64,000 nt of DNA from G965220825 sp965220825 (GCA_965220825.1 OZ244839.1:1-64000); one strand, 5' to 3'. Counted from the stretch's first letter, positions 45,425 through 53,578 are shown. The notes: a model not told the origin generated them from the letters alone. Made by a program: numbers and translations.

Positions 45425-45594
45425 GCGCTCGCGCTCGCGGGGGCTGCCCACCCTTCGCGCTTCCGGCGTGCCGCGCACCGCACCAACAGGGCCGCCCGCG
45501 TTGACGCGTGCCCGCCCGACGCGGAAAATGGGTGGCGAAGAGGGCGCGTCCGCGCCCCGCTACGCAGCGTGACGAACCGGCGAAAGGCCCTGCC

Positions 45595-47085
45595 GTGATA
45601 GCAATGCCGGAGCCCGATGCGGGCGTCATCGCCCGACGGCAGGAACTGGTCGCGGCGCTGCGCGAAATCCTCCCCGCGGACGATGTGATCGACGACGAGC
45701 GCGGGCTCCGCGCCTTCGAGTGCGACGGGCTCAGCGCCTATCGAGCGCTCCCCATGATCGTCGTGCTGCCGCGCACCACGGAGGAGGCGAGCCGCATCCT
45801 CGCGCTCTGCCACGGCCGGGGCGTCAAGATCGTCCCGCGCGGCGCCGGCACCGGGCTTTCGGGCGGCGCGCTCCCGCTCGCCGACGGCGTCACCGTGGGT
45901 TTCGGCAAGCTCAACCGCATCCTCGAGATCGACACTGCCAACCGCTGCGCCGTTGTGCAGCCGGGCGTCGCCAATCTCGCCATCAGCACCGCCGTCGGCC
46001 CCCACGGCCTTTATTACGCCCCCGACCCGTCGAGCCAGATCGCCTGTTCCATCGGCGGCAATGTGGCGGAGAACTCCGGCGGCGTGCACTGCCTCAAATA
46101 CGGCCTTACCACCAACAACCTGCTGGGCGTCGAGCTGGTCCTGATGGACGGCCAGGTGGTACGGCTCGGCGGCAAGCGGTTCGATGCGGAGGGCTACGAC
46201 CTGCTTGGCGTGGTGACCGGCTCCGAGGGGCTGCTGGGCGTCGTCACCGAGGTCACCGTACGCCTGCTGCCGAAACCCGCCACCGTGCGTGCGCTGCTTC
46301 TCGGTTTCCCCGACAGCGAATCCGCGGGCGCCTGTGTCGGTTCGATCATCGCCGAGGGCATCATTCCCGCCGGCCTCGAGATGATGGACCGGCCGGCGAT
46401 CGAGGCGGCGGAGAGCTTCTGTCAGGCTGGCTACCCCATGGACGTGGAGGCGATCCTGATCTGCGAGCTGGACGGGCCGGCGGTGGAGGTGGAGGAGCTC
46501 ACCGAGAGGGTTCGCGCGCTCGCGGAAGGGGCGGGCGCCACCACCGTCCGCGCGAGCCGGGACGAGGCGGAGCGCGAGCGCTTCTGGCTCGGCCGCAAGT
46601 CCGCCTTCGCGGCTGCAGGGCGCATGGCGCCGGACTATTACGTAATGGACGGCACCATCCCGCGCTCTCGCCTGCCCGAGGTGTTGAAGCGCATCGGCGA
46701 GCTCTCGCGGGAATATGGATTGCCGGTCGCCAACGTCTTCCATGCGGGGGACGGCAACCTGCACCCGCTCATCATGTACGATTCGTCCGTCCCCGGCGCG
46801 CTCCGGCGGACGGAGGAGATGGGCGCGCGCATCCTCAAGCTCTGTGTCGATGTCGGTGGCGTGCTGACGGGCGAACACGGCGTCGGCGTGGAGAAGCGCG
46901 ACCTCATGGGGGAGATGTTCGGCGAGGACGACCTCAAGCAGCAGCAGCGGGTGAAGTGCGCCTTCGATCCGGCGCAGCTTCTCAACCCCGGCAAGGTCTT
47001 CCCCACGCTCCACCGCTGCGCCGAGCTCGGCCAGATGCACGTACACCGCGGCGAGACGCCCTTCCCCGATCTGCCGCGCTTCTGA
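45595..47085 (+). CDS. glcD: Glycolate oxidase subunit GlcD (FAD-linked oxidase)
   Basis: A 496-residue flavoprotein that oxidises glycolate (or D-lactate) to the 2-oxoacid. It has the PCMH-type FAD domain (PRGAGTGLSGGALPLADGV, GGNVAENSGGVHCLKYG, GYDLLGVVTGSEGLLGVVTE) and the FAD-oxidase C-terminal domain (NVFHAGDGNLHPLI, GGVLTGEHGVGVEKRD). GTG 45595 follows a GAAAGG Shine-Dalgarno sequence at a good distance; ATG 45604 is an alternative three codons in. The stop TGA overlaps the glcE ATG by one base, indicating translational coupling. D-lactate dehydrogenase is the main alternative function; glcE beside it favours glycolate. Confidence 0.92.
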   Translation: MIAMPEPDAGVIARRQELVAALREILPADDVIDDERGLRAFECDGLSAYRALPMIVVLPRTTEEASRILALCHGRGVKIVPRGAGTGLSGGALPLADGVTVGFGKLNRILEIDTANRCAVVQPGVANLAISTAVGPHGLYYAPDPSSQIACSIGGNVAENSGGVHCLKYGLTTNNLLGVELVLMDGQVVRLGGKRFDAEGYDLLGVVTGSEGLLGVVTEVTVRLLPKPATVRALLLGFPDSESAGACVGSIIAEGIIPAGLEMMDRPAIEAAESFCQAGYPMDVEAILICELDGPAVEVEELTERVRALAEGAGATTVRASRDEAERERFWLGRKSAFAAAGRMAPDYYVMDGTIPRSRLPEVLKRIGELSREYGLPVANVFHAGDGNLHPLIMYDSSVPGALRRTEEMGARILKLCVDVGGVLTGEHGVGVEKRDLMGEMFGEDDLKQQQRVKCAFDPAQLLNPGKVFPTLHRCAELGQMHVHRGETPFPDLPRF

Positions 47086-48302
47086 TGACCGAAAGCCTGC
47101 GCCCGGCGGACGCGGAGGGCCTGGCGGAGGCCGTCCGCTGGGCGGTCGCCGCCGAGCGGCCCCTTGAGGTCGTGGCGGGCGGAACCAAGCGTGCGCTCGG
47201 ACGCCCCGTCCAGGCGGCGGCGACGCTCGCGCTTTCGGCCTTCGACGGCATCGTTTCTTACGAGCCTTCCGAACTCGTGCTGACGGCCAAGGCCGCAACG
47301 CCGCTTGCAGCCATCGAGGCCGCCATCGCCGCGGAGCGCCAGACCCTGGCCTTCGAGCCCGCCGACTATGGGGCGCTGCTGGGCTCGAGCGGCGCCGCGA
47401 CGCTCGGCGGTGCGCTCGCCTGCAACCTCTCGGGCCCGCGGCGGATCAAGGCGGGCGCGGCGCGGGACCACTTCCTCGGCTTCCATGCGGTGAGCGGGCG
47501 GGGCGAGCGCTTCAAGGCCGGCGGCCGCGTGGTGAAGAACGTCACGGGCTACGACCTTTGCAAGCTTCTCGCGGGCTCCTACGGCACTCTCGCCGTGATG
47601 CACGAGGTGACCGTCAAGGTACTGCCCGCGCCGGAGCGCACGCGCACGGTTCTGGTCTTCGGGCTGGAGCCCGCGGCGGCGGTGGAGGCCATGGGCGCCG
47701 CGCTTGCTAGCCCGCATGAGGTCTCGGGCGCCGCCCATCTGCCGCCCGCCGGCGCCGCGGGTTCGGCGGTCGCCTATGTCGCGGAGGCGGGCGCGTCCGT
47801 CACCGCGCTGCGCGTGGAGGGCTTCGCGGCATCGGCCGTTGAGCGCTGCGCCGCGCTGCGCGAGATCCTCGGACGCTTTGGCGAGGTCGAAGAGCTCCAC
47901 TCGCGGAACTCGGCCGTACTCTGGCGCGAGATTCGGGATGCCCTCCCCGTGGCGGGCGGAAACGGCCCGGTCTGGCGCCTCTCCGTGCCGCCGGCATCGG
48001 GCGCAGCCGCTGCCGCCCGGATCACGGCGCACGCCGCCCCCCGCCTGCTGTTCGATTGGGGCGGCGGGCTGTTGTGGGCGGCGTTCGACGATGCGTCGGA
48101 GGAGACGGCGTCGGTGGTGCGGGAGGCCGCCACCGCGGTCGGCGGATATGGGACTCTCATCCGCGCCGATGCGCAAACGCGGGCGTCGACGGCCGTGTTC
48201 CAGCCCGGGCCGCCCGGTCTCGATGCGTTGGCGGCGCGGATCAAGCGCGGGTTCGATCCTACCGGCATACTCAATCCGGGCCGCATGTATGCGGGTGTCT
48301 GA
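47085..48302 (+). CDS. glcE: Glycolate oxidase subunit GlcE (FAD-binding)
   Basis: A 405-residue FAD-binding subunit shorter than GlcD and lacking the full C-terminal oxidase domain, as expected for GlcE. Visible motifs: LEVVAGGTKRALGRPV, GALLGSSGAATLGGALACNLSGPRRIK (continuous across the FAD loop), GGRVVKNVTGYDLCKLLAGSYGTLAVM, and the end RGFDPTGILNPGRMYAGV. The ATG overlaps the glcD stop codon. The usual third gene, glcF (iron-sulfur subunit), does not follow; a methyltransferase gene does. Confidence 0.92.
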   Translation: MTESLRPADAEGLAEAVRWAVAAERPLEVVAGGTKRALGRPVQAAATLALSAFDGIVSYEPSELVLTAKAATPLAAIEAAIAAERQTLAFEPADYGALLGSSGAATLGGALACNLSGPRRIKAGAARDHFLGFHAVSGRGERFKAGGRVVKNVTGYDLCKLLAGSYGTLAVMHEVTVKVLPAPERTRTVLVFGLEPAAAVEAMGAALASPHEVSGAAHLPPAGAAGSAVAYVAEAGASVTALRVEGFAASAVERCAALREILGRFGEVEELHSRNSAVLWREIRDALPVAGGNGPVWRLSVPPASGAAAAARITAHAAPRLLFDWGGGLLWAAFDDASEETASVVREAATAVGGYGTLIRADAQTRASTAVFQPGPPGLDALAARIKRGFDPTGILNPGRMYAGV

Positions 48303-48357
48303 CGGCAGTTCCATGGAGGTGCGGAATGGCGGCAAGAACGGCATCGGGAGCGGAAGC

Positions 48358-49191
48358 ATGAGCACAGCTTCCGACGTGACGGCCCACTATACGAGCGGCA
48401 CCCTGCAGGCCCGCCTGGAGTCGCTGCTCCGCGAGGACGGCGCGGACCCGGCAAGACCCACGCCGGAGGCGCTCGCGCCCTTCGAGCATTTCCATGGCCG
48501 CGGCCTGGAGGCGACGGAGGAGATGGCGGACCTGCTCACCGTCTCCGCCGCCGACCGCATCCTGGATGTGGGCAGCGGGCTCGGCGGCCCCGCCCGCTAC
48601 ATGGCGCGCCGCTTCGGCTGCCGGGTGGACGGCATCGACTTGACGTCCGAGTTCTGCGCTGTGGGCCGCCACCTGACGTCTCTCATGGGTCTGGAGAAGC
48701 GGGTGTTTCTGAGGGAAGGCGACGCGCTGGCCCCGCCTTTCCCCGAGGCGACGTTCGACGGCGCCTATTCCATGAACGTCGCCATGAACATCGCCGACAA
48801 GCCCGCTCTCTACGGTGCCGTCCGCCGCGTTCTCAAGCCGAGCGCCTGGTTCCTGCTCTCGGAGGTCGCCCTCGGCGAGGGCGGCGGCCCGGACTACCCC
48901 ACGCCCTGGGCGCGCACCGCGGCCACGAGCTTCCTCACCACGGCGGAGGAGACCCGGCGCGGCCTGGAAGAGGCGGGCTTCGCCATATCCCTCGAGCGCG
49001 ACACCTACGAAGCCTCGCGCGCCTATGCCGCCCGCGCCCGCGCAATGGTCGAACGCGGCGAGAAGCCACCGCAACGCGCTGTCACCCTCATCCATGGCGA
49101 CCTCGCCAAGGAAGCCGGCACCAACATCGCCACCGCCGTACGCGACCGCCGCGTGGTGCCGATGGAATTCCTCTGCCGAAAGACGGGATAA
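48358..49191 (+). CDS. Class I SAM-dependent methyltransferase
   Basis: A 277-residue methyltransferase. Motif I is ILDVGSGLGGPARYMARRFG (about residues 66-85), followed by DGIDLTSEFCAVG and the motif-IV region DGAYSMNVAMNIADK. Motif I with GLGGPAR and the N-terminal HYTSG...FEHFHGRGLEAT layout resemble sarcosine/dimethylglycine-type N-methyltransferases, but substrate identity is uncertain. ATG 48358 follows GGGAGCGGAAG. It begins 55 bp after glcE on the same strand, in the place where glcF is normally found. Confidence 0.85.
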   Translation: MSTASDVTAHYTSGTLQARLESLLREDGADPARPTPEALAPFEHFHGRGLEATEEMADLLTVSAADRILDVGSGLGGPARYMARRFGCRVDGIDLTSEFCAVGRHLTSLMGLEKRVFLREGDALAPPFPEATFDGAYSMNVAMNIADKPALYGAVRRVLKPSAWFLLSEVALGEGGGPDYPTPWARTAATSFLTTAEETRRGLEEAGFAISLERDTYEASRAYAARARAMVERGEKPPQRAVTLIHGDLAKEAGTNIATAVRDRRVVPMEFLCRKTG

Positions 49192-49214
49192 GCCGCCGCA
49201 ACATGTTTTTCTTG

Positions 49215-49246
49215 TAGGTGCGCGGGCCTGGAGACCCGCGCACCTA
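49215..49246. repeat. Palindromic element, copy 2 (deletion derivative)
   Basis: TAGGTGCGCGGGCCTGGAGACCCGCGCACCTA. This equals the outer left arm joined directly to the right arm of the full element, as if deletion between two GCGGG repeats had removed the inner left arm and the loop. A short ACATGTTTTTCTTG stretch just upstream looks like loop-type sequence. It lies 23 bp after the methyltransferase stop. Confidence 0.75.
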
Positions 49247-49414
49247 AAACAGGCCACGGAGGCCCGCGCAATGGGAGAGCTCCGCGACGCGACGGCTATC
49301 GCCGCCTGCTCTATGCCATCCGACTAACGCTCAAGCCCACCCGGCCGAAGCTGCAGGAAGGCCCATAGGGGCCGAGGAGCGAGGCGTATGAGCCTGCCAC
49401 ACTCCGCCAGTCCT
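49247..49414. other. Non-coding or decayed stretch before the IS-disrupted gene
   Basis: No intact gene is visible. On the minus strand, short pieces in different frames (FRGLVKDWR; PLWAFLQLRPGGLER) recall the DW and RAYL..I..PEAV segments at the end of small XRE-type regulators, suggesting decay with frameshifts of the same gene that the IS interrupts. Confidence 0.3.
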
Positions 49415-49471
49415 TCACGAGGCCACGGAACGGCTCGCCGGCCCATCCCGATCCTCGCCGAGAGCTCTGAT
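49415..49471 (-). pseudogene. 3' part of a small XRE-like gene split by IS481
   Basis: Reading the minus strand across the IS with one target duplication removed rejoins codons ...MIR-ALGEDRDGPASRSVAS-stop (49415-49471) to the part at 50713-50839. The pre-insertion frame is thus exactly restored, giving a 58-residue product. Similarity of the N-terminal part to HigA/XRE antitoxin-like proteins is by eye and weak. Confidence 0.4.
49465..49471. repeat. IS481 target-site duplication, left
   Basis: CTCTGAT immediately before the left inverted repeat; identical to 50713-50719. A perfect 7-bp duplication indicates a fairly recent insertion. Confidence 0.9.
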
Positions 49472-49499
49472 TGTAGTGAGACGGTAATCACCTGACAGT
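49472..49499 (+). repeat. IS481 left terminal inverted repeat
   Basis: Begins TGTAGTGAGACGG and ends CCTGACAGT; matches the reverse complement of the right end at 23 of 28 positions. Confidence 0.9.
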
Positions 49500-49613
49500 T
49501 TGGCCACCGCGGGCGCGCGACCGTCACGAGTCGAGCGCGCCGGCGGTGGCCAAGCCGCTCCCGATAGGGTTAAGGATTGTTTTGCACAACATCCGACCGA
49601 TCGGGAGAACGAC

Positions 49614-50663
49614 ATGACCACCAAAGACAAGATAGCACGGCGCAAGCTGAGCCTGCTGGAGCTGGCGGGCGAGATGAACAATGTATCGAAGGCGTGCCGG
49701 ATCATGGGCTACTCGCGCCAGCAGTTCTACGAGATCCGCAGGAACTACCAGACCTACGGAGCGGAGGGTCTGATCGACCGGCTTCCCGGCGCCCGCGGGC
49801 CGCATCCCAACCGGGTGTCGCAGGAGGTCGAGAAGGCGATCCTGGCGCACGCGCTGGACCACCCCACCCACGGCGCATTGCGGGTTGCCCAGGAGCTGTC
49901 GCTCAAGGGCATCCACGTGTCTTCCGGCGGGGTGCGCGGGGTGTGGTCGCGCCATAAGCTGCTGACCAAGCAGGAACGTCTGCTCCGGCTGGAGAAGAGC
50001 ACGGCCGAGCGCCGGATCGAGCTCTCCGACGAGCAAGTCCGTCTGTTGGAGCGCTTCTCACCGGAGTTCCGCGAGCGCCACATCGAGACCCGGCACACCG
50101 GCGACCTGGTGGCCGTGGACACCTTCTTCGTCGGCCATCTCAAGGGGGTCGGGAAGGTCTACCTGCAGACCGCCGTCGACTGCCACTCGCGCTACGCCTG
50201 GGGCAGGCTCTACCCCAACAAGATGCCGGTCACCGCAGTCCACCTGATGAACAACGACGTGCTGCCCACCTTCGAGGCCCACGGCGCCCGGATCGAGACC
50301 GTGCTGAGCGACAACGGTCGGGAGTTCTGCGGCCGGCCCGATCGCCACCCCTACGAGCTGTTCCTCCAGCTCGAGGAGATCGAGCACCGCACCACCAAGG
50401 TCCGCAGGCCCCAGTCCAACGGCTTCGTCGAACGCCTGCACCGCACCCTGCTCGACGAGCACTTCCGCGTCATGGGGCGCAAGAAGTTCTACGACAGCAT
50501 CAAGGCCATGCAGAAAGACCTGGATGCCTACCTTGTCCGCTACAATACCGAGCGTCCCCACCAGGGCCGCGGCATGAACGGAAGGACGCCCGCGGATGCT
50601 TTCGTCCGATGCTTGCCAAAACCCAAAACCCCAAAGGAGGAGAAGATGAAAAAGGCCGCCTGA
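49614..50663 (+). CDS. IS481-family transposase (DDE, rve integrase core)
   Basis: A 349-residue transposase. An N-terminal helix-turn-helix region (NNVSKACRIMGYSRQQFYEIR) is followed by the rve core with the acidic triad: Asp in LVAVDTFFVGH, Asp in VLSDNGREFCG, and Glu in QSNGFVERLHRTLLDEHF; the end YNTERPHQGRGMNGRTPADAF is typical of the family. ATG 49614 has a CGGGAGA ribosome-binding site. It is intact, so the element may still be active. Confidence 0.95.
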   Translation: MTTKDKIARRKLSLLELAGEMNNVSKACRIMGYSRQQFYEIRRNYQTYGAEGLIDRLPGARGPHPNRVSQEVEKAILAHALDHPTHGALRVAQELSLKGIHVSSGGVRGVWSRHKLLTKQERLLRLEKSTAERRIELSDEQVRLLERFSPEFRERHIETRHTGDLVAVDTFFVGHLKGVGKVYLQTAVDCHSRYAWGRLYPNKMPVTAVHLMNNDVLPTFEAHGARIETVLSDNGREFCGRPDRHPYELFLQLEEIEHRTTKVRRPQSNGFVERLHRTLLDEHFRVMGRKKFYDSIKAMQKDLDAYLVRYNTERPHQGRGMNGRTPADAFVRCLPKPKTPKEEKMKKAA

Positions 50664-50684
50664 AACAGACCCTCAGGAGCGGCG

Positions 50685-50712
50685 ACTGTCAGGCGATTAC
50701 CCTATCTGTACA
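50685..50712 (-). repeat. IS481 right terminal inverted repeat
   Basis: Reads ACTGTCAGGCGATTACCC ... TGTACA on the plus strand; reverse complement begins TGTACAGATAGGG. Confidence 0.9.
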
Positions 50713-50719
50713 CTCTGAT
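50713..50719. repeat. IS481 target-site duplication, right
   Basis: CTCTGAT immediately after the right inverted repeat, identical to the left copy at 49465-49471. Confidence 0.9.
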
Positions 50720-50839
50720 CATGGAAGCGGGATCGTCGACAATCCGGCAGGGCAGAACCGCCCCGCCCCGAACATGGTTGAGCACTTCGTTCAGTGCCGT
50801 TTCGATATCGCACCCCAGCCCAGTGCGTTCGGTCGTCAT
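50713..50839 (-). pseudogene. 5' part of a small XRE-like gene split by IS481
   Basis: Encodes MTTERTGLGCDIETALNEVL, then NHVRGGAVLPCRIVDDPASMIR, before running into the IS. The pattern (short N-terminus, D-I-x-x-A-L-x-E-V-L-x-H-V-x-G, L-P-x-R-x-V) resembles the start of small XRE-type antitoxins and regulators. The ATG at 50839 is preceded by an AGGAG-like stretch. No toxin gene was found beside it. The assignment is tentative. Confidence 0.4.
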
Positions 50840-50977
50840 GGTCCAGTTGTCTCCTTCTTGATCGAGGTGACAAGGCGCGACAGCGCTAAGGTGTCTGACC
50901 GTCAAGTCGTCGCGATCTGCCCTAGCCGATATCCTGAATCACAAACCTCTCGTGTTCAGAACTTTCAACAGATCTAA

Positions 50978-51517
50978 TCAGGTCGTATTATTCTCCAACT
51001 TTTTGTCGATAATTTTGAGGATCTCTTTACGTTCAGCCGGAGTTGATTTCTCTATTTCGAGTTTTATCGCCTCCATTTCCCTATCCTTTTGGGAGTGCTG
51101 TATTGTTGAAAAATATTCTAGTACTATGCGCGCATCTTTTGTACATACCATGTGCTTCCCTTTGATACGCATATTCAATTTATAATCACGCTTGCCCCTT
51201 GGGTCACGAAGGTTTCCCGAATTTGCCGCCTGGACTATGGGCTTCAGAGATCCGGTAAATAACTCTATTTTCTGGGTTTTTTTCAGAGCGATGATGAGCT
51301 TTCCCTCGCTTTCAGCTTCTCGCTCGTTGTCCACAATTTCTTTCGCCATCCCATGAAAATTTCCTACCCCTCCCATCAATATCCAGTTCGTTCCCGAATT
51401 ATCGCGCAACCATTTTTCACTCTTTTTTACCTTTTTTAACTTAACTCTGAAGTGCTTCTCAGTGGTTTCCTTGACCCGTCGGCGGTCGAGATCGTCGAAC
51501 TTTTCCTTCGTTTTCAT
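50978..51517 (-). CDS. AT-rich orphan gene, function unknown
   Basis: A 179-residue basic, Lys- and Glu-rich protein that I do not recognise. The ATG at 51517 (MKTKEKFDDLDRRRVKETT) has a strong GGAAAGAGG ribosome-binding site; the open frame upstream is GC-rich and not protein-like. A central hydrophobic patch (GTNWILMGGVGNFHGMAK) and a C-terminal helix with charged repeats (EMEAIKLEIEKSTPAERKE) are seen, but no signal peptide or membrane segment. Base composition is far more AT-rich than any other gene here, pointing to recent horizontal acquisition. It lies between an IS481 element and palindromic element copies. Confidence 0.65.
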   Translation of the reverse strand: MKTKEKFDDLDRRRVKETTEKHFRVKLKKVKKSEKWLRDNSGTNWILMGGVGNFHGMAKEIVDNEREAESEGKLIIALKKTQKIELFTGSLKPIVQAANSGNLRDPRGKRDYKLNMRIKGKHMVCTKDARIVLEYFSTIQHSQKDREMEAIKLEIEKSTPAERKEILKIIDKKLENNTT

Positions 51518-52199
51518 AGCCTCTTTCCTCCGGCTGTTCGGGCGGTGCCTTGATGTGGCGCCACGGGCCGGGCTTTCTCTTTCCCGGTGCATGCAGTGCC
51601 AATAGGCATGGCGGACCGGAAGAGAAAAGCCAGGAACCGCCTCGGGCGCGTCGATTCGCTTCCATGTCGGTTGCGACCTTCGACGGTTGCCGTTTCGACG
51701 GGCGCGACGCGAGAGCGCCTTCCGTAGGCTCAGATCACCTGGTTGGCGCAAGGGCCGCGAAGAACCATTATGGCTTCACGGCGTGCGTTCCATACGCAAC
51801 GACGGTTCGTAAGGGGGCCGTCGCGAGATCTAATTTCATCGAAGAAGCGCTTCCCGTATACGGCAGAATCTCTAATTTGTCAAGGATAAAATCCCGTCAT
51901 CGTTGCTGCACTGCGCTCACAGCCCTCGGTTGGATTGTGCACCAAAGGGGGCAGCGACATGCGCCCACCGGCTTGGGATCTGGCAGCGAGGCGTATCGAA
52001 TTGGACTGGTGGCACGATTTAGGCGAGGGTCCGCGGGTAGAACGTAACCGAGGCTCCGGATGCGAGTGCGCGATGCCCCGGCAACCCTTACCGGGATAGC
52101 GATCTAGCCGGTAGCGCGCGAAGCAGAAAGATTGTGTGGCCGGAGGCCGGTACGCCAAAATAGGGCTGCGGAGAGTCGCCGCCGGGAGGGCGTCACCTG
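51518..52199. other. Intergenic stretch without a supported gene
   Basis: About 680 bp of mixed composition. Open frames exist on both strands (for example 51550-52047 on the plus strand), but none has a good ribosome-binding site, recognisable motif or protein-like composition. Segments such as GGATAAAATCCCGTC (about 51886) are more AT-rich than the surroundings. It may be decayed mobile DNA. Confidence 0.5.
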
Positions 52200-52282
52200 T
52201 TTGGTGCGCGGGTCTCCAGGCCCGCTTGTTGTGGTTGTCGAAAAGAAGAAACATGCGGGCCTGGAGACCCGCGCAGCTAAAA
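52200..52282. repeat. Palindromic element, copy 3
   Basis: TTTGGTGCGCGGGTCTCC ... GGAGACCCGCGCAGCTAAA with a loop TTGTTGTGGTTGTCGAAAAG then AAGAAACAT. Same loop orientation as copy 1. It lies 65 bp upstream of the exported-protein gene. Confidence 0.85.
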
Positions 52283-52346
52283 TAGAAAGGTCACAAAGGT
52301 TCGCGCGGTGGGAGGGGCCGTTGTCCGAACGAAAGGGGGGAGCGAT

Positions 52347-53477
52347 GTGCGCATTGTGACGTGCCGTGGGCGTGGGCGCGGGCGTGGTCTCGTACTGGGT
52401 GTCATTGGGCTCGTGGCGGCGCTCTTTCTCGCTCTCCCGGCCGGTGGGCGCGGCGCCATGGCGTTCATGCCGGCCATACCGCTGACGAGCGAGCACCAGT
52501 ATTTCGATCATCAGTGGTATGTGTGGCTTCCCCGCCATCCGGTGTATGAGGCGGTCGAGGTTCTCTCCGTCGACGCGCCCTCCAATCCGTACAGGCTCGT
52601 TTGGGTCATCTTCACCGAGCGCGATGGAGAGAAGCGCCAGCACCACTTCATGGACGACCGGCGGATCGCCGAATCCACCGACGATTTCCACTATCGCGAG
52701 ATCGATTATCGGCGCGTCGGCGAGGCCGGCGAGGGACAGAGCGTTCATGTGTTGTTCGCCGATCTCGCCGGCGCCCGCGTCGAGGTGGAGATCGATGCGG
52801 AGGGCGTGCCGTTGACGCGGACCGGCGCCGGTCTGACGGACCAGTCGGGCCACGCGGCCGAGCTGCTGACCATGCTGTTCCATCGGGAACGCGGCGCACT
52901 GACCGGACGCAACAGGGTGGAGATCGGCGGTCGGGACTTCTCCTTCCGCCCGGGAGACGACCCCGAGAGAAGACACCCGTTCGCGGCCGCCTACAGCGCC
53001 GGCATTCAAATCGTGGTGTTTCCCTTCGGCCGCTGGTCGTTCGCGGCGAGCGACGCGGGCCTTAGCGACGAATCGGGCCGTCTCTCCTTCCATATCGATA
53101 AGCGGGCGGAAGGCATGGCCCTCATAGCGGACTTGCCCGGCCATGGGAGCCGCATCACGGTCGCGTTGGATGCGGAAGGCGCTCTTGAACGATACCGCCA
53201 CGATACGGGTTCGCATCGCCTGGTCATCGCGTTGGACGAGCCGCTGCCGCTCACCGGCACCGCACCGCCGTCGGCGAGTCGGTTTTTCGTCCTGATGGAT
53301 CCCGACGAACCGGTCGCCAGTGGACGCGTCGTCTCCCAACCGGTCGAAATCGGCCGCCGTCTCTCATGGACGATCGACACCCCGTCATGGGCCGCCGGCT
53401 ACCCTTTCGACTCTCTCATCGAGGAAGCAGATGGCGGGATGAAATTGACCGTTCGCTCGGCGCGACCGTCCGACTGA
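52347..53477 (+). CDS. Exported or membrane-anchored protein of unknown function
   Basis: A 376-residue protein that I do not recognise. The Arg-rich N-terminus (RIVTCRGRGRGRG) followed by a hydrophobic stretch (LVLGVIGLVAALFLALPAGG) is a signal peptide or anchor. The rest is beta-rich and hydrophilic (YFDHQWYVWLPRHPVYEAVE, RWSFAASDAGLSDESGRLSF), with no cysteine motif. The GTG at 52347 is preceded by AGGGGGGAG at a good distance. The gene lies exactly between palindromic copies 3 and 4, which have opposite orientation, so it may have been carried as a unit. No domain is assigned. Confidence 0.7.
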   Translation: MRIVTCRGRGRGRGLVLGVIGLVAALFLALPAGGRGAMAFMPAIPLTSEHQYFDHQWYVWLPRHPVYEAVEVLSVDAPSNPYRLVWVIFTERDGEKRQHHFMDDRRIAESTDDFHYREIDYRRVGEAGEGQSVHVLFADLAGARVEVEIDAEGVPLTRTGAGLTDQSGHAAELLTMLFHRERGALTGRNRVEIGGRDFSFRPGDDPERRHPFAAAYSAGIQIVVFPFGRWSFAASDAGLSDESGRLSFHIDKRAEGMALIADLPGHGSRITVALDAEGALERYRHDTGSHRLVIALDEPLPLTGTAPPSASRFFVLMDPDEPVASGRVVSQPVEIGRRLSWTIDTPSWAAGYPFDSLIEEADGGMKLTVRSARPSD

Positions 53478-53497
53478 GACGCGTGCGACTCTTGTTG

Positions 53498-53578
53498 TTG
53501 GTGCGCGGGTCTCCAGGCCCGCATTTTTCTTCTTTTCGACAACAAAAACATGCGGGCCTGGAGACCCGCGCACCTAAA
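53498..53578. repeat. Palindromic element, copy 4 (opposite orientation)
   Basis: TTGGTGCGCGGGTCTCCAGG ... CCTGGAGACCCGCGCACCTAA. The loop (ATTTTTCTTCTTTTCGACAA then CAAAAACAT) is the reverse complement of the loops in copies 1 and 3, so the element is asymmetric and inverted here. It lies 21 bp after the exported-protein gene and 62 bp before parC. Confidence 0.85.

Larger units (their letters stand above)
49472..50712 (+). mobile_element. IS481-family insertion sequence (1241 bp)
   Basis: A complete insertion sequence with one transposase gene, imperfect 28-bp terminal inverted repeats (23 of 28 positions match; both ends start TGTA and share GGTAATC.CCTGACAGT), terminal TG...CA, and a 7-bp direct target duplication CTCTGAT on both sides. 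It interrupts a short minus-strand reading frame. All structural hallmarks of an intact, recently transposed element are present. Confidence 0.95.

Noticed and set aside
45412..47298. 628-codon minus-strand frame opposite glcD
   Set aside because: glcD motifs are unambiguous on the plus strand; the antisense translation has shadow composition.
51550..52047. 165-codon plus-strand frame in the island
   Set aside because: No ribosome-binding site, no recognisable motif, composition not protein-like; left as unassigned.
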